Source: Myxococcus stipitatus DSM 14675 (lineage in GTDB: Bacteria > Myxococcota > Myxococcia > Myxococcales > Myxococcaceae). From it: a stretch of 64,000 nucleotides of DNA. The notes beneath the pieces are model-generated. The model worked only from the letters and a program-made list of their open reading frames with translations, was not told the DNA's origin and did not search any database. The stretch is from NCBI RefSeq assembly GCF_000331735.1, contig NC_020126.1, forward strand, positions 7,133,501-7,197,500. Reading direction: 5' to 3'. A program made the position numbers and the translations under genes. The stretch's first letter is position 1, and each line of letters starts with the position of its first letter. Shown one piece after another: positions 8,697 through 16,793 of the stretch.

Positions 8697-10073
8697 TTAC
8701 TCCTTCGGGACGGAGCAGCCCGGCGGCGGCTGCCAGGTCCTCAGCGCGGTGAGGAGCGCGTCCTGGGGGCGGGCGACTCCCGTGGGGGCATCGAGCCGGT
8801 TGACGCCCGGGGGCTGGGTGAAGTCGAGCAGCGCGGCGGGCGCGAGGCGCGCGGGGCAACCCTGCTTGAAGGTCTCCTCCGCCTCGACGACGAGGCGGTC
8901 GGCGAGGTCCTCCATCGGCTGGGATGAATCGGGCCAGGTCAGCTCGCCCGCCAGGGGCTCGGCGCGCTCGGGCGGAAACCATGTCCACGTCAGGCGGGTC
9001 TGCCCGGAGGTGAACCACCCCGCGCCCCCGCCCATGCCCACGGAGGAGAGGCCCGACTTCCGCTCCCGCCATTCGATTCGATAGCCCTTCGGCACCGGGA
9101 CGGAGATGGCCGACGCGCGGCCGTGGGCCATGGGCTCATCGGCCAGCAGCACCGCGCGCGCCATCTCCCGCAGCAGGTCGAGCGACACGGTGCCCACCGC
9201 CACCCTCGCGCTGCGGGCCGCGTCGGTGGCCTGGACGTCCACCTGGCCCAGCCGCGCGTCATCCTCGTAGAGCGCCAGCTCGCTGCAGCTCTGGGAGACC
9301 CAGGCCGTGCCCGTGCCCAGGTGGTAGGCACGCACCTCGTCGCAGAAGGAGTGGTGCCCCCGGCGGCCCCGCATCACCAGCCAGCCGTCCGTCGGCATCC
9401 GCATCCGGATGACAGGAGGCTGGGTGCCATGGCTGATGGAGTCCCGCTGGCAGCTCCGCCAGGACGTGTAGCGCCAGCGCGCGGGCTTCGCGCGGGCCTC
9501 CGCCACGCACCGCGCGGCAATCTTCTCGTCGAGGTCCGTGGTCTTCGCCACCCGGTCGCGTTCGCGGGCGAAGGACGCCTCCGCCTTCACCTCCCACGAC
9601 ACCATCTGCTTCGCGCATTCGCGGTCCGCCGCCGAGCACAGCAGCGACGCCAGCCGGTGGTCCGGCGCCGCCGTCTCTCGCGCCAACGCGGGACGGACCT
9701 CGGGGGGCAACACCACCGTGCGCACCTCCGGCTTGCCCAGCTCCAGGTACGACTCCACCCACGCCCGCCCGCCTTGCCGCCACCACGCCTTCAGCGACAG
9801 CGCCGGTGGAGGCTCCTCCTCCGACACGGGCGAGGACGTCTCCTCGCGGCTCATCTCGAAGCAGCGCGACTTCAGGACCTCGCCCAGGGCCACCACGGTG
9901 GACCGGGCATCGTCCTCGTCCGGCAGCGCCTCCACCCGGGCATCCAGGGCCCGGAAGCGCTCCCGGGCCTCCGCCCACTCCGGGGTCGACAGAGGACACG
10001 GGACGAAGACCTTCTCGTCCGATGGCGGCTTCGCCGACAGGAGCACACCCAGCGAAAGGAGGGACCAGAGCAT
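8697..10073 (-). CDS. secreted protein of unknown function
   Basis: I do not recognise a family. 458 residues starting MLWSLLSLGVLLSAKPPSDE, which reads as a short signal peptide, so the protein is probably exported. The start at 10073 has a strong GGAGGG box; an in-frame extension to 10157 lacks one. The mature chain has scattered Cys residues (for example KSRCFEMS, LLCSAADREC, SFCDEVRAY, SQSCSEL, QGCPARLA) that could form disulphides in the periplasm. The centre contains MRMPTDGWLVMRGRRGHH and a Gly-rich turn (SVGMGGGAGWFTSG). The C-terminus is Pro-rich. It is a single minus-strand gene whose start lies 129 bases from the divergent PTPS gene. Possibly a myxobacteria-specific protein. Confidence 0.6.
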   Translation of the reverse strand: MLWSLLSLGVLLSAKPPSDEKVFVPCPLSTPEWAEARERFRALDARVEALPDEDDARSTVVALGEVLKSRCFEMSREETSSPVSEEEPPPALSLKAWWRQGGRAWVESYLELGKPEVRTVVLPPEVRPALARETAAPDHRLASLLCSAADRECAKQMVSWEVKAEASFARERDRVAKTTDLDEKIAARCVAEARAKPARWRYTSWRSCQRDSISHGTQPPVIRMRMPTDGWLVMRGRRGHHSFCDEVRAYHLGTGTAWVSQSCSELALYEDDARLGQVDVQATDAARSARVAVGTVSLDLLREMARAVLLADEPMAHGRASAISVPVPKGYRIEWRERKSGLSSVGMGGGAGWFTSGQTRLTWTWFPPERAEPLAGELTWPDSSQPMEDLADRLVVEAEETFKQGCPARLAPAALLDFTQPPGVNRLDAPTGVARPQDALLTALRTWQPPPGCSVPKE

Positions 10074-10202
10074 GGGGCCCTCCAGAATCGCGCATTTCCC
10101 CTCCGCCGCGCCAGGACGTGCCAGGGCGTGACACTTCTCGCACCGGGCCCGGAGCACGCCCGTTGAGGTGGATGGGGCTTGGTGCTAACCCCTGGGGAGC
10201 CC

Positions 10203-10697
10203 ATGCCACGCACGACGACCCTCGAGCTGCACAAGGAAGAGATGAAGTTCTCGGCCGGGCACTTCACCATCTTCTCCGCGACGCACCGCGAGAACCTGCA
10301 CGGCCACAACTTCACCGTCTTCGTCGCGCTGACGGGGGAGGTGACCGACAACGGCATGCTCTCCGACTACGGCCCGCTGAAGCGGACCATCATCGAGCGC
10401 TGCCACTCCTGGAACGAGACCTTCTTCCTCCCGGACCGCTCCCCCCACCTCAAGCTGGAGCGGAACGCCAAGGGCGATGTGCTCGCCCACTTCAACGGCG
10501 AGGAGCTCCGCTTCCTGGCCCGCGACGTGACGGTGCTCCCGGTGGCGAACGTGACGCTGGAGGAGCTGGCGCGCGTCTTCGGCGAGGAGCTGGTGGGAGA
10601 TGGCTCCGCGATGCGCCGCGATGGTGTCCTGAAGCTGGTGGTGAAGTGTGCCTCCGGCCCCGGCCAGTGGTCCTCCTGGGAGTGGGAGGCGGCGTGA
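10203..10697 (+). CDS. 6-pyruvoyl-tetrahydropterin synthase-like protein with ExxHGH motif
   Basis: 164 residues of the PTPS/QueD (T-fold) family. The three zinc-binding histidines are present: H20 (SAGHF) and H33/H35 (LHGHN). The catalytic Cys that sits four residues before HGH in true PTPS and QueD is absent; instead Glu30 sits three residues before it (ENLHGH). From family knowledge, ExxHGH is the signature of PTPS-III proteins, which cleave dihydroneopterin triphosphate to hydroxymethyl-dihydropterin and can replace FolB in folate synthesis. However, the late catalytic Glu of PTPS is not evident (VVKCASGPG). The start ATG at 10203 follows GGGGAG. Its stop overlaps the start of the SDR gene (GTGA), which implies a common pathway. 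Exact product is uncertain: folate precursor or reduced pterin cofactor. Confidence 0.72.
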   Translation: MPRTTTLELHKEEMKFSAGHFTIFSATHRENLHGHNFTVFVALTGEVTDNGMLSDYGPLKRTIIERCHSWNETFFLPDRSPHLKLERNAKGDVLAHFNGEELRFLARDVTVLPVANVTLEELARVFGEELVGDGSAMRRDGVLKLVVKCASGPGQWSSWEWEAA

Positions 10698-11401
10698 AGG
10701 ACTGGGCCCTCATCACTGGCGCCAGCCGAGGCATCGGACAAGCAGCGGCGGCGCGCTTCCAGAAAGAAGGTTGGAGCGTCCTGAACCTGTCGCGCGGCGA
10801 GAGCGGCGTGCCCGGCGTCGTGGACCTGCGCGTGGACCTGGGCTCCGGCGACTGGGAGCCTCGCGTGGAGGCCGCGCTGCGCGAGCACCTGGGGCCGTCT
10901 CCTCGCCGCGTCACGCTGGTGCACAACGCCGCGCTCTACGAGCACGACGACGCGCTCGCGCTCACGGCGGAGCACCTGCGCCGGGTGCTGGAGGTCAACC
11001 TCGTCGCGCCCGCGGTGCTCAACCGGCTGACGCGGCCCTACCTGCGCGAGGGCTCCTCCATCCTCTACGTGGGCTCCACGCTGTCGGAGAAGGCCGTGCG
11101 CAACAACGCCACCTACGTGACGTCCAAGCACGCGCTCGTCGGGCTGATGCGCGCCACCTGCCAGGACCTGGTGGGCACGGGCATCCACACCGTCTGCGTG
11201 TGCCCCGGCTTCACCGACACGGAGCTCCTGCGCGAGCACCTGGGCGACAAGCCCGAGCTCCGGGCCTCCATCGCCTCCAAGTCCACGTTCGGGCGACTCA
11301 TCACTCCGGAGGAGATCGCCCACGTCCTCTACTTCTGCGCCACCACGGCCACGGTGAATGGCGCCGTGCTGCACGCCAACCTGGGCCAGGTGGAGACCTG
11401 A
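10694..11401 (+). CDS. short-chain dehydrogenase/reductase (possible pterin reductase)
   Basis: 235-residue classical SDR. The cofactor-binding glycine motif TGASRGIGQ lies near residues 8-16; NAA (VHNAALYEHDD) and the catalytic Ser...Tyr-x-x-x-Lys (YVGSTLSE, then YVTSK) are present. The start is GTG at 10694, overlapping the stop of the PTPS-like gene by four bases, so translation is coupled. Sepiapterin-reductase-like and FolM-type pterin reductases belong to this superfamily; pairing with a PTPS homologue makes pterin side-chain or ring reduction the best guess (inference). Nothing in the sequence alone fixes the substrate. The gene converges on queD with a 4-base gap. Confidence 0.8.
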   Translation: MKDWALITGASRGIGQAAAARFQKEGWSVLNLSRGESGVPGVVDLRVDLGSGDWEPRVEAALREHLGPSPRRVTLVHNAALYEHDDALALTAEHLRRVLEVNLVAPAVLNRLTRPYLREGSSILYVGSTLSEKAVRNNATYVTSKHALVGLMRATCQDLVGTGIHTVCVCPGFTDTELLREHLGDKPELRASIASKSTFGRLITPEEIAHVLYFCATTATVNGAVLHANLGQVET

Positions 11402-11405
11402 GGGC

Positions 11406-11813
11406 TCAGCCCTCGGCCGGGTAGACGGTGCACTGCGAGGTGCACGTCTCGGACACGCGCAGCTTCACCACGCGCGCGGCGGGGAAGTTGGGGAAGCTCA
11501 GCCGCTCGTAGACCCAGGCCGCCAGCAGCTCGCTCGTGGGGTTCTCCAGCCCCTCCACGTCGTTGAGCAGCCGGTGGTCCAGCTGCGCGTGCAGCGACTG
11601 CCAGGCGGCGTTGAGCTCGGAGAAGTCGACAATCCAGCCGAAGTGAGGGTCCACCGGTCCCCGGACGGTGATTTCGATGCGGTAGCTGTGCCCGTGGACG
11701 CGCGAGCACTTGTGGCCGGGGGGGACATTCGGGAGGCGATGCGCGGCCTCGAAGGTGAACTCCTTCGAGATTTCGGTCACCAGCGAGACTTTCTTCTTCG
11801 AGACGGGCTCCAT
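11406..11813 (-). CDS. queD: 6-carboxy-5,6,7,8-tetrahydropterin synthase
   Basis: 135 residues, close to the usual 120-140. Converts 7,8-dihydroneopterin triphosphate to 6-carboxytetrahydropterin, the second step towards 7-deazaguanine (queuosine) precursors. All key residues are visible: H25 in FEAAHRL, the catalytic C36 and zinc histidines H40/H42 in HKCSRVHGHSY, the DH pair in QLDHRLLND, and the late Glu in LRVSET. The start at 11813 has GAAGG upstream. No queC, queE or queF lies nearby, so the pathway is dispersed. Its convergent neighbour on the plus strand is a divergent member of the same fold, which gives two PTPS-fold genes within 1.7 kb. Confidence 0.93.
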   Translation of the reverse strand: MEPVSKKKVSLVTEISKEFTFEAAHRLPNVPPGHKCSRVHGHSYRIEITVRGPVDPHFGWIVDFSELNAAWQSLHAQLDHRLLNDVEGLENPTSELLAAWVYERLSFPNFPAARVVKLRVSETCTSQCTVYPAEG

Positions 11814-11880
11814 GGCCCGGCCTTCTACCCGCGTTTGCCTCCAGGCGTCGAGCCAAGACGCGGGCGGGTGCCCAGCGGGC

Positions 11881-13704
11881 CTACGGACGGACGGCCGCGA
11901 GGATGTAGCGCGGCAGCAATTCCTCCCGGAACGTCTTCCAGAGGTTGAACTGACCGTAATTCCCGCCGGTGAACATCACCGTGAGCTCCAGCTCGGGGAT
12001 GACCATGACGTACTGGCCTCCGTTGCCGCCCGCCTCGTACTCCGCATACACGCGCTCGCCGACCTTCAGCTCGTGCCGCCACCACGCATAGCCATACGTG
12101 CGCTCCGGGCTCATGACGGAGTGACGCGCGATGGAGCGCTCGACCCAGCGCTTGCTGACCACGCGCTGCCCCTTCCACACGCCGCCCGCCAGGTAGAGCT
12201 GCCCCAGCTTCAGCGCATCCCGAGGCCGCGCATAGAGCCCGCCGCCGAGATACGCCTCGCCATCCGGCATCAGGTTCATCGCGTAGCGACGGAACTGGAG
12301 CGGCCGTGCCACGGTGCGCTCGAAGTGCTCGGGCAGCCACGTCCCCGTCGCGTTGCGCACCACGCCGCCCAGCAGGTTGATGCCCGCGGTGCAGTACACC
12401 GCCTGCGGGCCTCCCGGTGCCCGGCCCATGGGCAGGTCCAGCGTGTACGTGTACCAGTCCCCCTCCTGCGACTGGACGCGGTCCTCTCCGCCCGGCGACT
12501 CCTCGTTGTTGTCATCGCAGTCGAGCCCCGAGGTCATCGTCATCAAGTGCTCCAGCGTGAGCTGGGCCTTGCGCGGGTCCAGGGGCGCGGAGGGCTTGTA
12601 CGCGGGGAACATCGAGTAGACCGGTGTCTGCGCGGAGAGCTTCGCGCCCTGCTCGATGGCGGTGCCCACCAGCACGGGCGCCAGCGTCTTGGAGGCGGAG
12701 CGCAGGTCATGCAGGCGCTCCTTGTCGAAGCCGTGGAAGTACTCCTCCACCACGAGCTTGCCCCGGCGCGCGATGAGCACGCCCTGGATGAGCGGCTTCG
12801 CCGTGGGGCCCGGCTCCGTGTCGAGGATGCGCTGCATCAGCGCGGCGATGGGCGCGGGGTCCATGCCCACGTCCTGGAGCGACGCCGTCGTCCAGCCATC
12901 CGACTCCGCGACAGGGGCTCGGTAGACATACGGCCCCAGCGCGGGCGTGCGCGCGTAGAGCCCCACCGCCTGGTCCCGGTCCCTCCGGGTGAACTGGAGC
13001 GGCCCCAGGAAGAAGAGGGACACGGTGAGCCGGTCCTGCCCCGCGTCATGTGTGCCCTCGAGCGTCGTCGGCCCGCGCGGGTCCACCAGCGTCACGGCGC
13101 CCTCCCGCAGCGTCACGTTGAACGCGAACTGCCGACCGAAGCCCTTCTCCGGGTCTCGCAGGTACGCGCCGATGGAGCCATCCGGGCGCTCGTACACGCC
13201 CAGGTACAACGTGAGCCGGTCCGCCCAGGGCGTCACGGTGCCTCGCCAGGCACCCTTGCGCAGCGCTCGCAGCTCCACGGGCGAGGCGTACTGGACACCT
13301 CCGACGACGACCTGGGGCTGCACCCAGTGGCCTCGGAGGGACTTGCCATCGGCGCCCACCTTGCCTCGGAACGTCCCCTGCCCTCCTGGCAGCGCCACCG
13401 TCAGCACGTCCTTGTCCACGCGCCCCGGCACCTCGAAACCCGCGATGCTCGCGCGCCAGGCGCCGCCCTCGCGCACCACCGTGAGCTCGCCTTGGACCTC
13501 CGGCCCGAAGACGGGCTCCGCGGCCCAGATGCCCAGGAGTTTCCGAGCCTCGTCCGCGACCACCGGGGCCGGCGGGGCAGGCTCCACCGGCCGCGCGGAC
13601 TGAGCACTGGAGGACAGGGGCCCCAGGGCCAGCAAGGCCCCCAGGAGGAGGTGGAACGACGAGGGCACGGCGCGGTTCCCGGGGGAGCGGGCAAGGAGGC
13701 TCAC
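11881..13704 (-). CDS. serine hydrolase, beta-lactamase/class C family, exported
   Basis: About 607 residues. An N-terminal export signal (hydrophobic stretch FHLLLGALLALGPLSSS) is followed by a beta-rich region of about 250 residues and then a class C beta-lactamase-like domain. The nucleophile motif S336-x-x-K339 appears as SASKTLAP. The second motif reads YCTAGIN (usually Y-x-N), and family elements such as LTLEHLMTMTSGLDCDD and YGYAWWRHEL are present. Such proteins are usually esterases or D-aminopeptidases rather than true beta-lactamases. The start is ambiguous: GTG at 13704 gives Arg residues before the hydrophobic core, and a second GTG at 13668 is possible; neither has a strong ribosome site. 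The frame runs open to 14982, but that part is antisense to the histidine kinase. Confidence 0.82.
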   Translation of the reverse strand: MSLLARSPGNRAVPSSFHLLLGALLALGPLSSSAQSARPVEPAPPAPVVADEARKLLGIWAAEPVFGPEVQGELTVVREGGAWRASIAGFEVPGRVDKDVLTVALPGGQGTFRGKVGADGKSLRGHWVQPQVVVGGVQYASPVELRALRKGAWRGTVTPWADRLTLYLGVYERPDGSIGAYLRDPEKGFGRQFAFNVTLREGAVTLVDPRGPTTLEGTHDAGQDRLTVSLFFLGPLQFTRRDRDQAVGLYARTPALGPYVYRAPVAESDGWTTASLQDVGMDPAPIAALMQRILDTEPGPTAKPLIQGVLIARRGKLVVEEYFHGFDKERLHDLRSASKTLAPVLVGTAIEQGAKLSAQTPVYSMFPAYKPSAPLDPRKAQLTLEHLMTMTSGLDCDDNNEESPGGEDRVQSQEGDWYTYTLDLPMGRAPGGPQAVYCTAGINLLGGVVRNATGTWLPEHFERTVARPLQFRRYAMNLMPDGEAYLGGGLYARPRDALKLGQLYLAGGVWKGQRVVSKRWVERSIARHSVMSPERTYGYAWWRHELKVGERVYAEYEAGGNGGQYVMVIPELELTVMFTGGNYGQFNLWKTFREELLPRYILAAVRP

Positions 13705-13911
13705 CGCCGCTCTACGGCCCGGCCCCGGGGGCGATTGCAACTGACTTGCGCGAATGCCCCCGCGCCCGGGGCCCGCCGCCGGGCTATCCTCCCCCGCCAT
13801 GAGTCCATGGGTCAGGAGGGCCTGCGCCCACCCGGGAGGACGGCTTTGCTTGCGTCCCAGCCCCGGGCCGCGTAGCGATGGCCTCCTGGCCTCTGTCCGG
13901 CCTCCGCGCGC

Positions 13912-15456
13912 ATGAAGCTCTCCCTGGCCACCCGCATCTTCCTGGGCTACGCGGTGGTGCTCGTCACCTTCGGCCTGGTGTCCCTCTTCAGCGTCGCGGA
14001 GCTGCACCGCAACCGGCTGGAGATCCGGCTGGTGAGCCAGGGCTATCTCCAGCTCTCCCAGGACGCCGCGGAGATGGAGATGAACCACGCCAACCAGCAG
14101 CGCCACACCTCGCGCATGCTGGAGGAGGACAGCGCGGAGATTCGCCGCGCCATCATCCGCCTGGCGCGCGTCTACGTGCCCACGACGTTCATCTCCCAGC
14201 GGCTGGCGGCGACGCGCGAGCGGGCCACGCAGCTTCGCGCCATGGCCCCGGAGAGCGAGGTGCGCTTCATCCAGGAGCTGGAGTCGCGGCTGGCGGAGCT
14301 GGACACGCGCTATCGGGAATACGGCCGCGCCGCGGAGAGCGTCTTCGACGCCTTCAGCAAGCAGGCCCCGGACAAGGCCCAGGTGGAGCGCGCCACCGCG
14401 GATGTGCTCAGCATGGAGGACGCCATCGGCCGCGAGCTGCGCCTCCTGCGCCTGTCGCTGTCCAACCGCATCCGGGAGCGCGTGGACGGCGCCGAGGAGC
14501 GGGAGCGGCAGACGGGCCTGGCCATCATCAGCCTCTCCGTCGCGGCCATCCTCCTGGGCCTGGGCGCCACGGCGTGGTCGGCCCGGACGCTGCGCCCGGT
14601 GCGCACGCTCATCGAGGGCGTGTCGCGCATCGGCAAGGGCGACTACAGCGCGCAGCTCGGCGTGAAGGGCCACGACGAGGTGGCGGTGCTCGCGCGCGCG
14701 TTCGACCAGATGGCGCGCTCGCTCCAGGCCCGCGAGGCGCAGATCAAGGCCCAGGCGGAGGCGCTGATGCGCGCCGAGCAGCTCGCCGCCGTGGGCCGCA
14801 TCTCCGCGCAAATCGTCCACGAGGTGCGCAACCCGCTGTCCTCCATCGGACTCAACGTGGAGCTGCTGGGCGACGCGGTGGAGCAGGCCACCTTCCCGGA
14901 CCCGGGCGAGGCCGGCGAGGTGAAGGACCTGCTGTCCGCCGTCACCCGCGAGGTGGACCGACTGGCGGACGTCACCGAGCACTACCTGCGCATGGCCCGG
15001 CCCCAGCGGCCGGACCTGGACCCTCGCGACGTGACGGCGGTCCTCGACGGGGTGTTGGACTTCTCACGCGAGGAGCTGATGCGCGCGGGCGTGGAGGTGG
15101 TGCGCGAGTTCGCGCCGGAGACGCCCGCCGTGCTCGCCGACGAGGGGCAGCTGCGCCAGGTCTTCCTCAACCTCCTGCGCAACAGCCGCGAGGCGATGCC
15201 CCACGGGGGCCTGCTCACCATCGCCACCCGCCCCCTGGAGCAGGACGTGGAGGTGACGGTGAAGGACACAGGTCAGGGCATGACGGAGGAGGTGCGCGAG
15301 CACCTCTTCGAGCCGTTCTTCACCACCAAGGAGGGCGGTACGGGCCTGGGGCTGGCGGTGAGTCAACAGATTCTCCAGGCACACGGCGGCTCGCTCTCCT
15401 GCCAGAGTATTCCCGGCCAGGGCACGGCCTTCGTGTTAAGGCTTCCTCGCGCATGA
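13912..15456 (+). CDS. membrane sensor histidine kinase
   Basis: 514 residues. One membrane helix near 7-28, a periplasmic helical region of about 170 residues, a second helix near 202-222, HAMP (LRPVRTLIEGVSRIGKGDYS), then the HisKA dimerisation domain with phospho-accepting H303 (IVHEVRNPLSSIG). The ATPase domain has an N box (QVFLNLLRNSREAM), G1 (DTGQGM), an F box (FEPFFTTKEGG) and G2 (GTGLGLAV). It autophosphorylates in response to an extracytoplasmic signal. No response regulator is adjacent, so this is an orphan kinase, common in myxobacteria. Its stop overlaps the start of an M16 peptidase (ATGA), which couples the two in translation. The start ATG at 13912 has only a weak ribosome site. 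Confidence 0.93.
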   Translation: MKLSLATRIFLGYAVVLVTFGLVSLFSVAELHRNRLEIRLVSQGYLQLSQDAAEMEMNHANQQRHTSRMLEEDSAEIRRAIIRLARVYVPTTFISQRLAATRERATQLRAMAPESEVRFIQELESRLAELDTRYREYGRAAESVFDAFSKQAPDKAQVERATADVLSMEDAIGRELRLLRLSLSNRIRERVDGAEERERQTGLAIISLSVAAILLGLGATAWSARTLRPVRTLIEGVSRIGKGDYSAQLGVKGHDEVAVLARAFDQMARSLQAREAQIKAQAEALMRAEQLAAVGRISAQIVHEVRNPLSSIGLNVELLGDAVEQATFPDPGEAGEVKDLLSAVTREVDRLADVTEHYLRMARPQRPDLDPRDVTAVLDGVLDFSREELMRAGVEVVREFAPETPAVLADEGQLRQVFLNLLRNSREAMPHGGLLTIATRPLEQDVEVTVKDTGQGMTEEVREHLFEPFFTTKEGGTGLGLAVSQQILQAHGGSLSCQSIPGQGTAFVLRLPRA

Positions 15457-16793
15457 GCTTCACATCGTATCGGGACGTGCTGCCCTCCGGGCTCCGCGTC
15501 GTCACCGTCGAGACGCCCCACCTCCACACCGCCCTGCTCGCCATCTACGTCCGCACCGGCAGCCGGCACGAGACGGCCGCGAACAACGGCGTCAGCCACT
15601 ACCTGGAGCACCTGTTCTTCCGGGGCAGTGAAGGCTGGCCGGACACCGTGAAGATGAACGCCGCCGTGGAGGAAGTGGGCGGCAACCTCAACGGCGTCAC
15701 CACCCGGGACCACGGCTACTACTACACGCCCCTGCACCCGGCGCACTTCCGCGTGGGCCTGGACATCCTCGGGGACATGCTCACCCGCCCCCGCCTCACC
15801 GACATGGAGGTGGAGCGGCAGATCATCCTCGAGGAGATGCTGGACGAGGTCGACGAGAAGGGCCGGGACATCGACCTGGACAACCTGTCCAAGCACCTGC
15901 TCTTCCCCAACCACCCGCTGGCCCTCAAGATCGCCGGGACGCGCGACTCCGTCTCCGCCCTCCAGCACTCGCAGGTGCTGGAGCACTTCGCCCAGCACTA
16001 CGTCACCGGCAACATCGTGGTCACCGCCGCGGGCCGCGTGCGCCGCGACGAGGTGCTGGAGCTGACCGAGCGCGCCTTCGCTCGCTTGCCCAAGGGCCTC
16101 GCGAGCACGGAGACGCCTCCGCCTCCCGCCGCGCCGGGCCCCCTGCTGCACTTCGTCTCGCACGACGAATCGCAGACGGAGTTCCGCCTCAACTTCCGCA
16201 CCGTGCCGGAGCAGCACGACGACTACGCCGCGCTGCAGATCATCCGCCGCGTGATGGATGACGGCCTGTCCTCGCGCCTGCCGTTCGAAATCGTGGAGAA
16301 GCGCGGGCTGGCCTACTCCGTCCACGCCTCGCTGGACGCGTACGACGACGCGGGCCTGTTCGAAATCGAGGCCGCCAGCGCCCCCGAGAAGGCGTCCCAG
16401 GTGGTGCAGGAGTCGCTGCGGGTGCTCGGCACGCTGTGCGACGACCTGATTGGCGACGAGGAGCTGGCGCGCGCCAAGCGCCGTCACCGCATGCTGCTGG
16501 AGTTCTCGCAGGACTCGCCGGGGGAGCTGGCCGGGTGGTTCGGCGGCACGGAGCTGTTCCGCGCGCCGGAGACCTTCGCCCACCGCGCGGACCTGGTGGA
16601 CTCACAGTCCGCCGAGCGCGTCCGCGAGGTCGCCCGTCGCTACTTCCGGAAGGAGAACCTCACGGTGGTGGCGGTGGGCCAGCGCAAGGGCCTCAAGGCC
16701 TTGGAGCGCGTGGTGGCGGAGGCCCCGGGCCTGCCCGGAGCCCCCTCGCTGCCGCCGGCGAAGGCGAAGGTCAGCGGCGGCCGCCGCGGATGA
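15453..16793 (+). CDS. M16 family zinc metallopeptidase (processing-peptidase type)
   Basis: 446 residues, the length of single-unit M16B peptidases such as mitochondrial processing peptidase beta or bacterial PqqL-like enzymes. The inverted zinc motif HxxEH is intact (SHYLEHLFF), followed about 75 residues later by the third-ligand region (VEEVGGNLNGVTTRDHGYYY). The second, inactive-like half contains RLPFEIVEKRGLAYSV, also typical. No signal peptide is seen, so a cytoplasmic location is likely. It overlaps the histidine kinase stop by ATGA. Its last 23 bases overlap the 3' end of the convergent TPR gene. Substrate is unknown; the link to the kinase could mean turnover of a signalling protein (inference). 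Confidence 0.92.
   Translation: MSFTSYRDVLPSGLRVVTVETPHLHTALLAIYVRTGSRHETAANNGVSHYLEHLFFRGSEGWPDTVKMNAAVEEVGGNLNGVTTRDHGYYYTPLHPAHFRVGLDILGDMLTRPRLTDMEVERQIILEEMLDEVDEKGRDIDLDNLSKHLLFPNHPLALKIAGTRDSVSALQHSQVLEHFAQHYVTGNIVVTAAGRVRRDEVLELTERAFARLPKGLASTETPPPPAAPGPLLHFVSHDESQTEFRLNFRTVPEQHDDYAALQIIRRVMDDGLSSRLPFEIVEKRGLAYSVHASLDAYDDAGLFEIEAASAPEKASQVVQESLRVLGTLCDDLIGDEELARAKRRHRMLLEFSQDSPGELAGWFGGTELFRAPETFAHRADLVDSQSAERVREVARRYFRKENLTVVAVGQRKGLKALERVVAEAPGLPGAPSLPPAKAKVSGGRRG

Noticed and set aside
8429..8752. Plus-strand 107-codon frame in the gap upstream of the RND operon
   Set aside because: No ribosome site and no recognisable domain; it runs into the antisense end of the next gene.
11881..13704. 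True beta-lactamase giving antibiotic resistance
   Set aside because: The SxxK motif is present, but the second motif is non-standard (YCTAGIN), and the long N-terminal beta domain is typical of esterase or peptidase relatives.
13705..14982. N-terminal extension of the serine hydrolase frame up to 14982
   Set aside because: The extension runs antisense to the HAMP and HisKA coding region and is Arg/His/Leu-rich; a signal peptide begins at about 13704.
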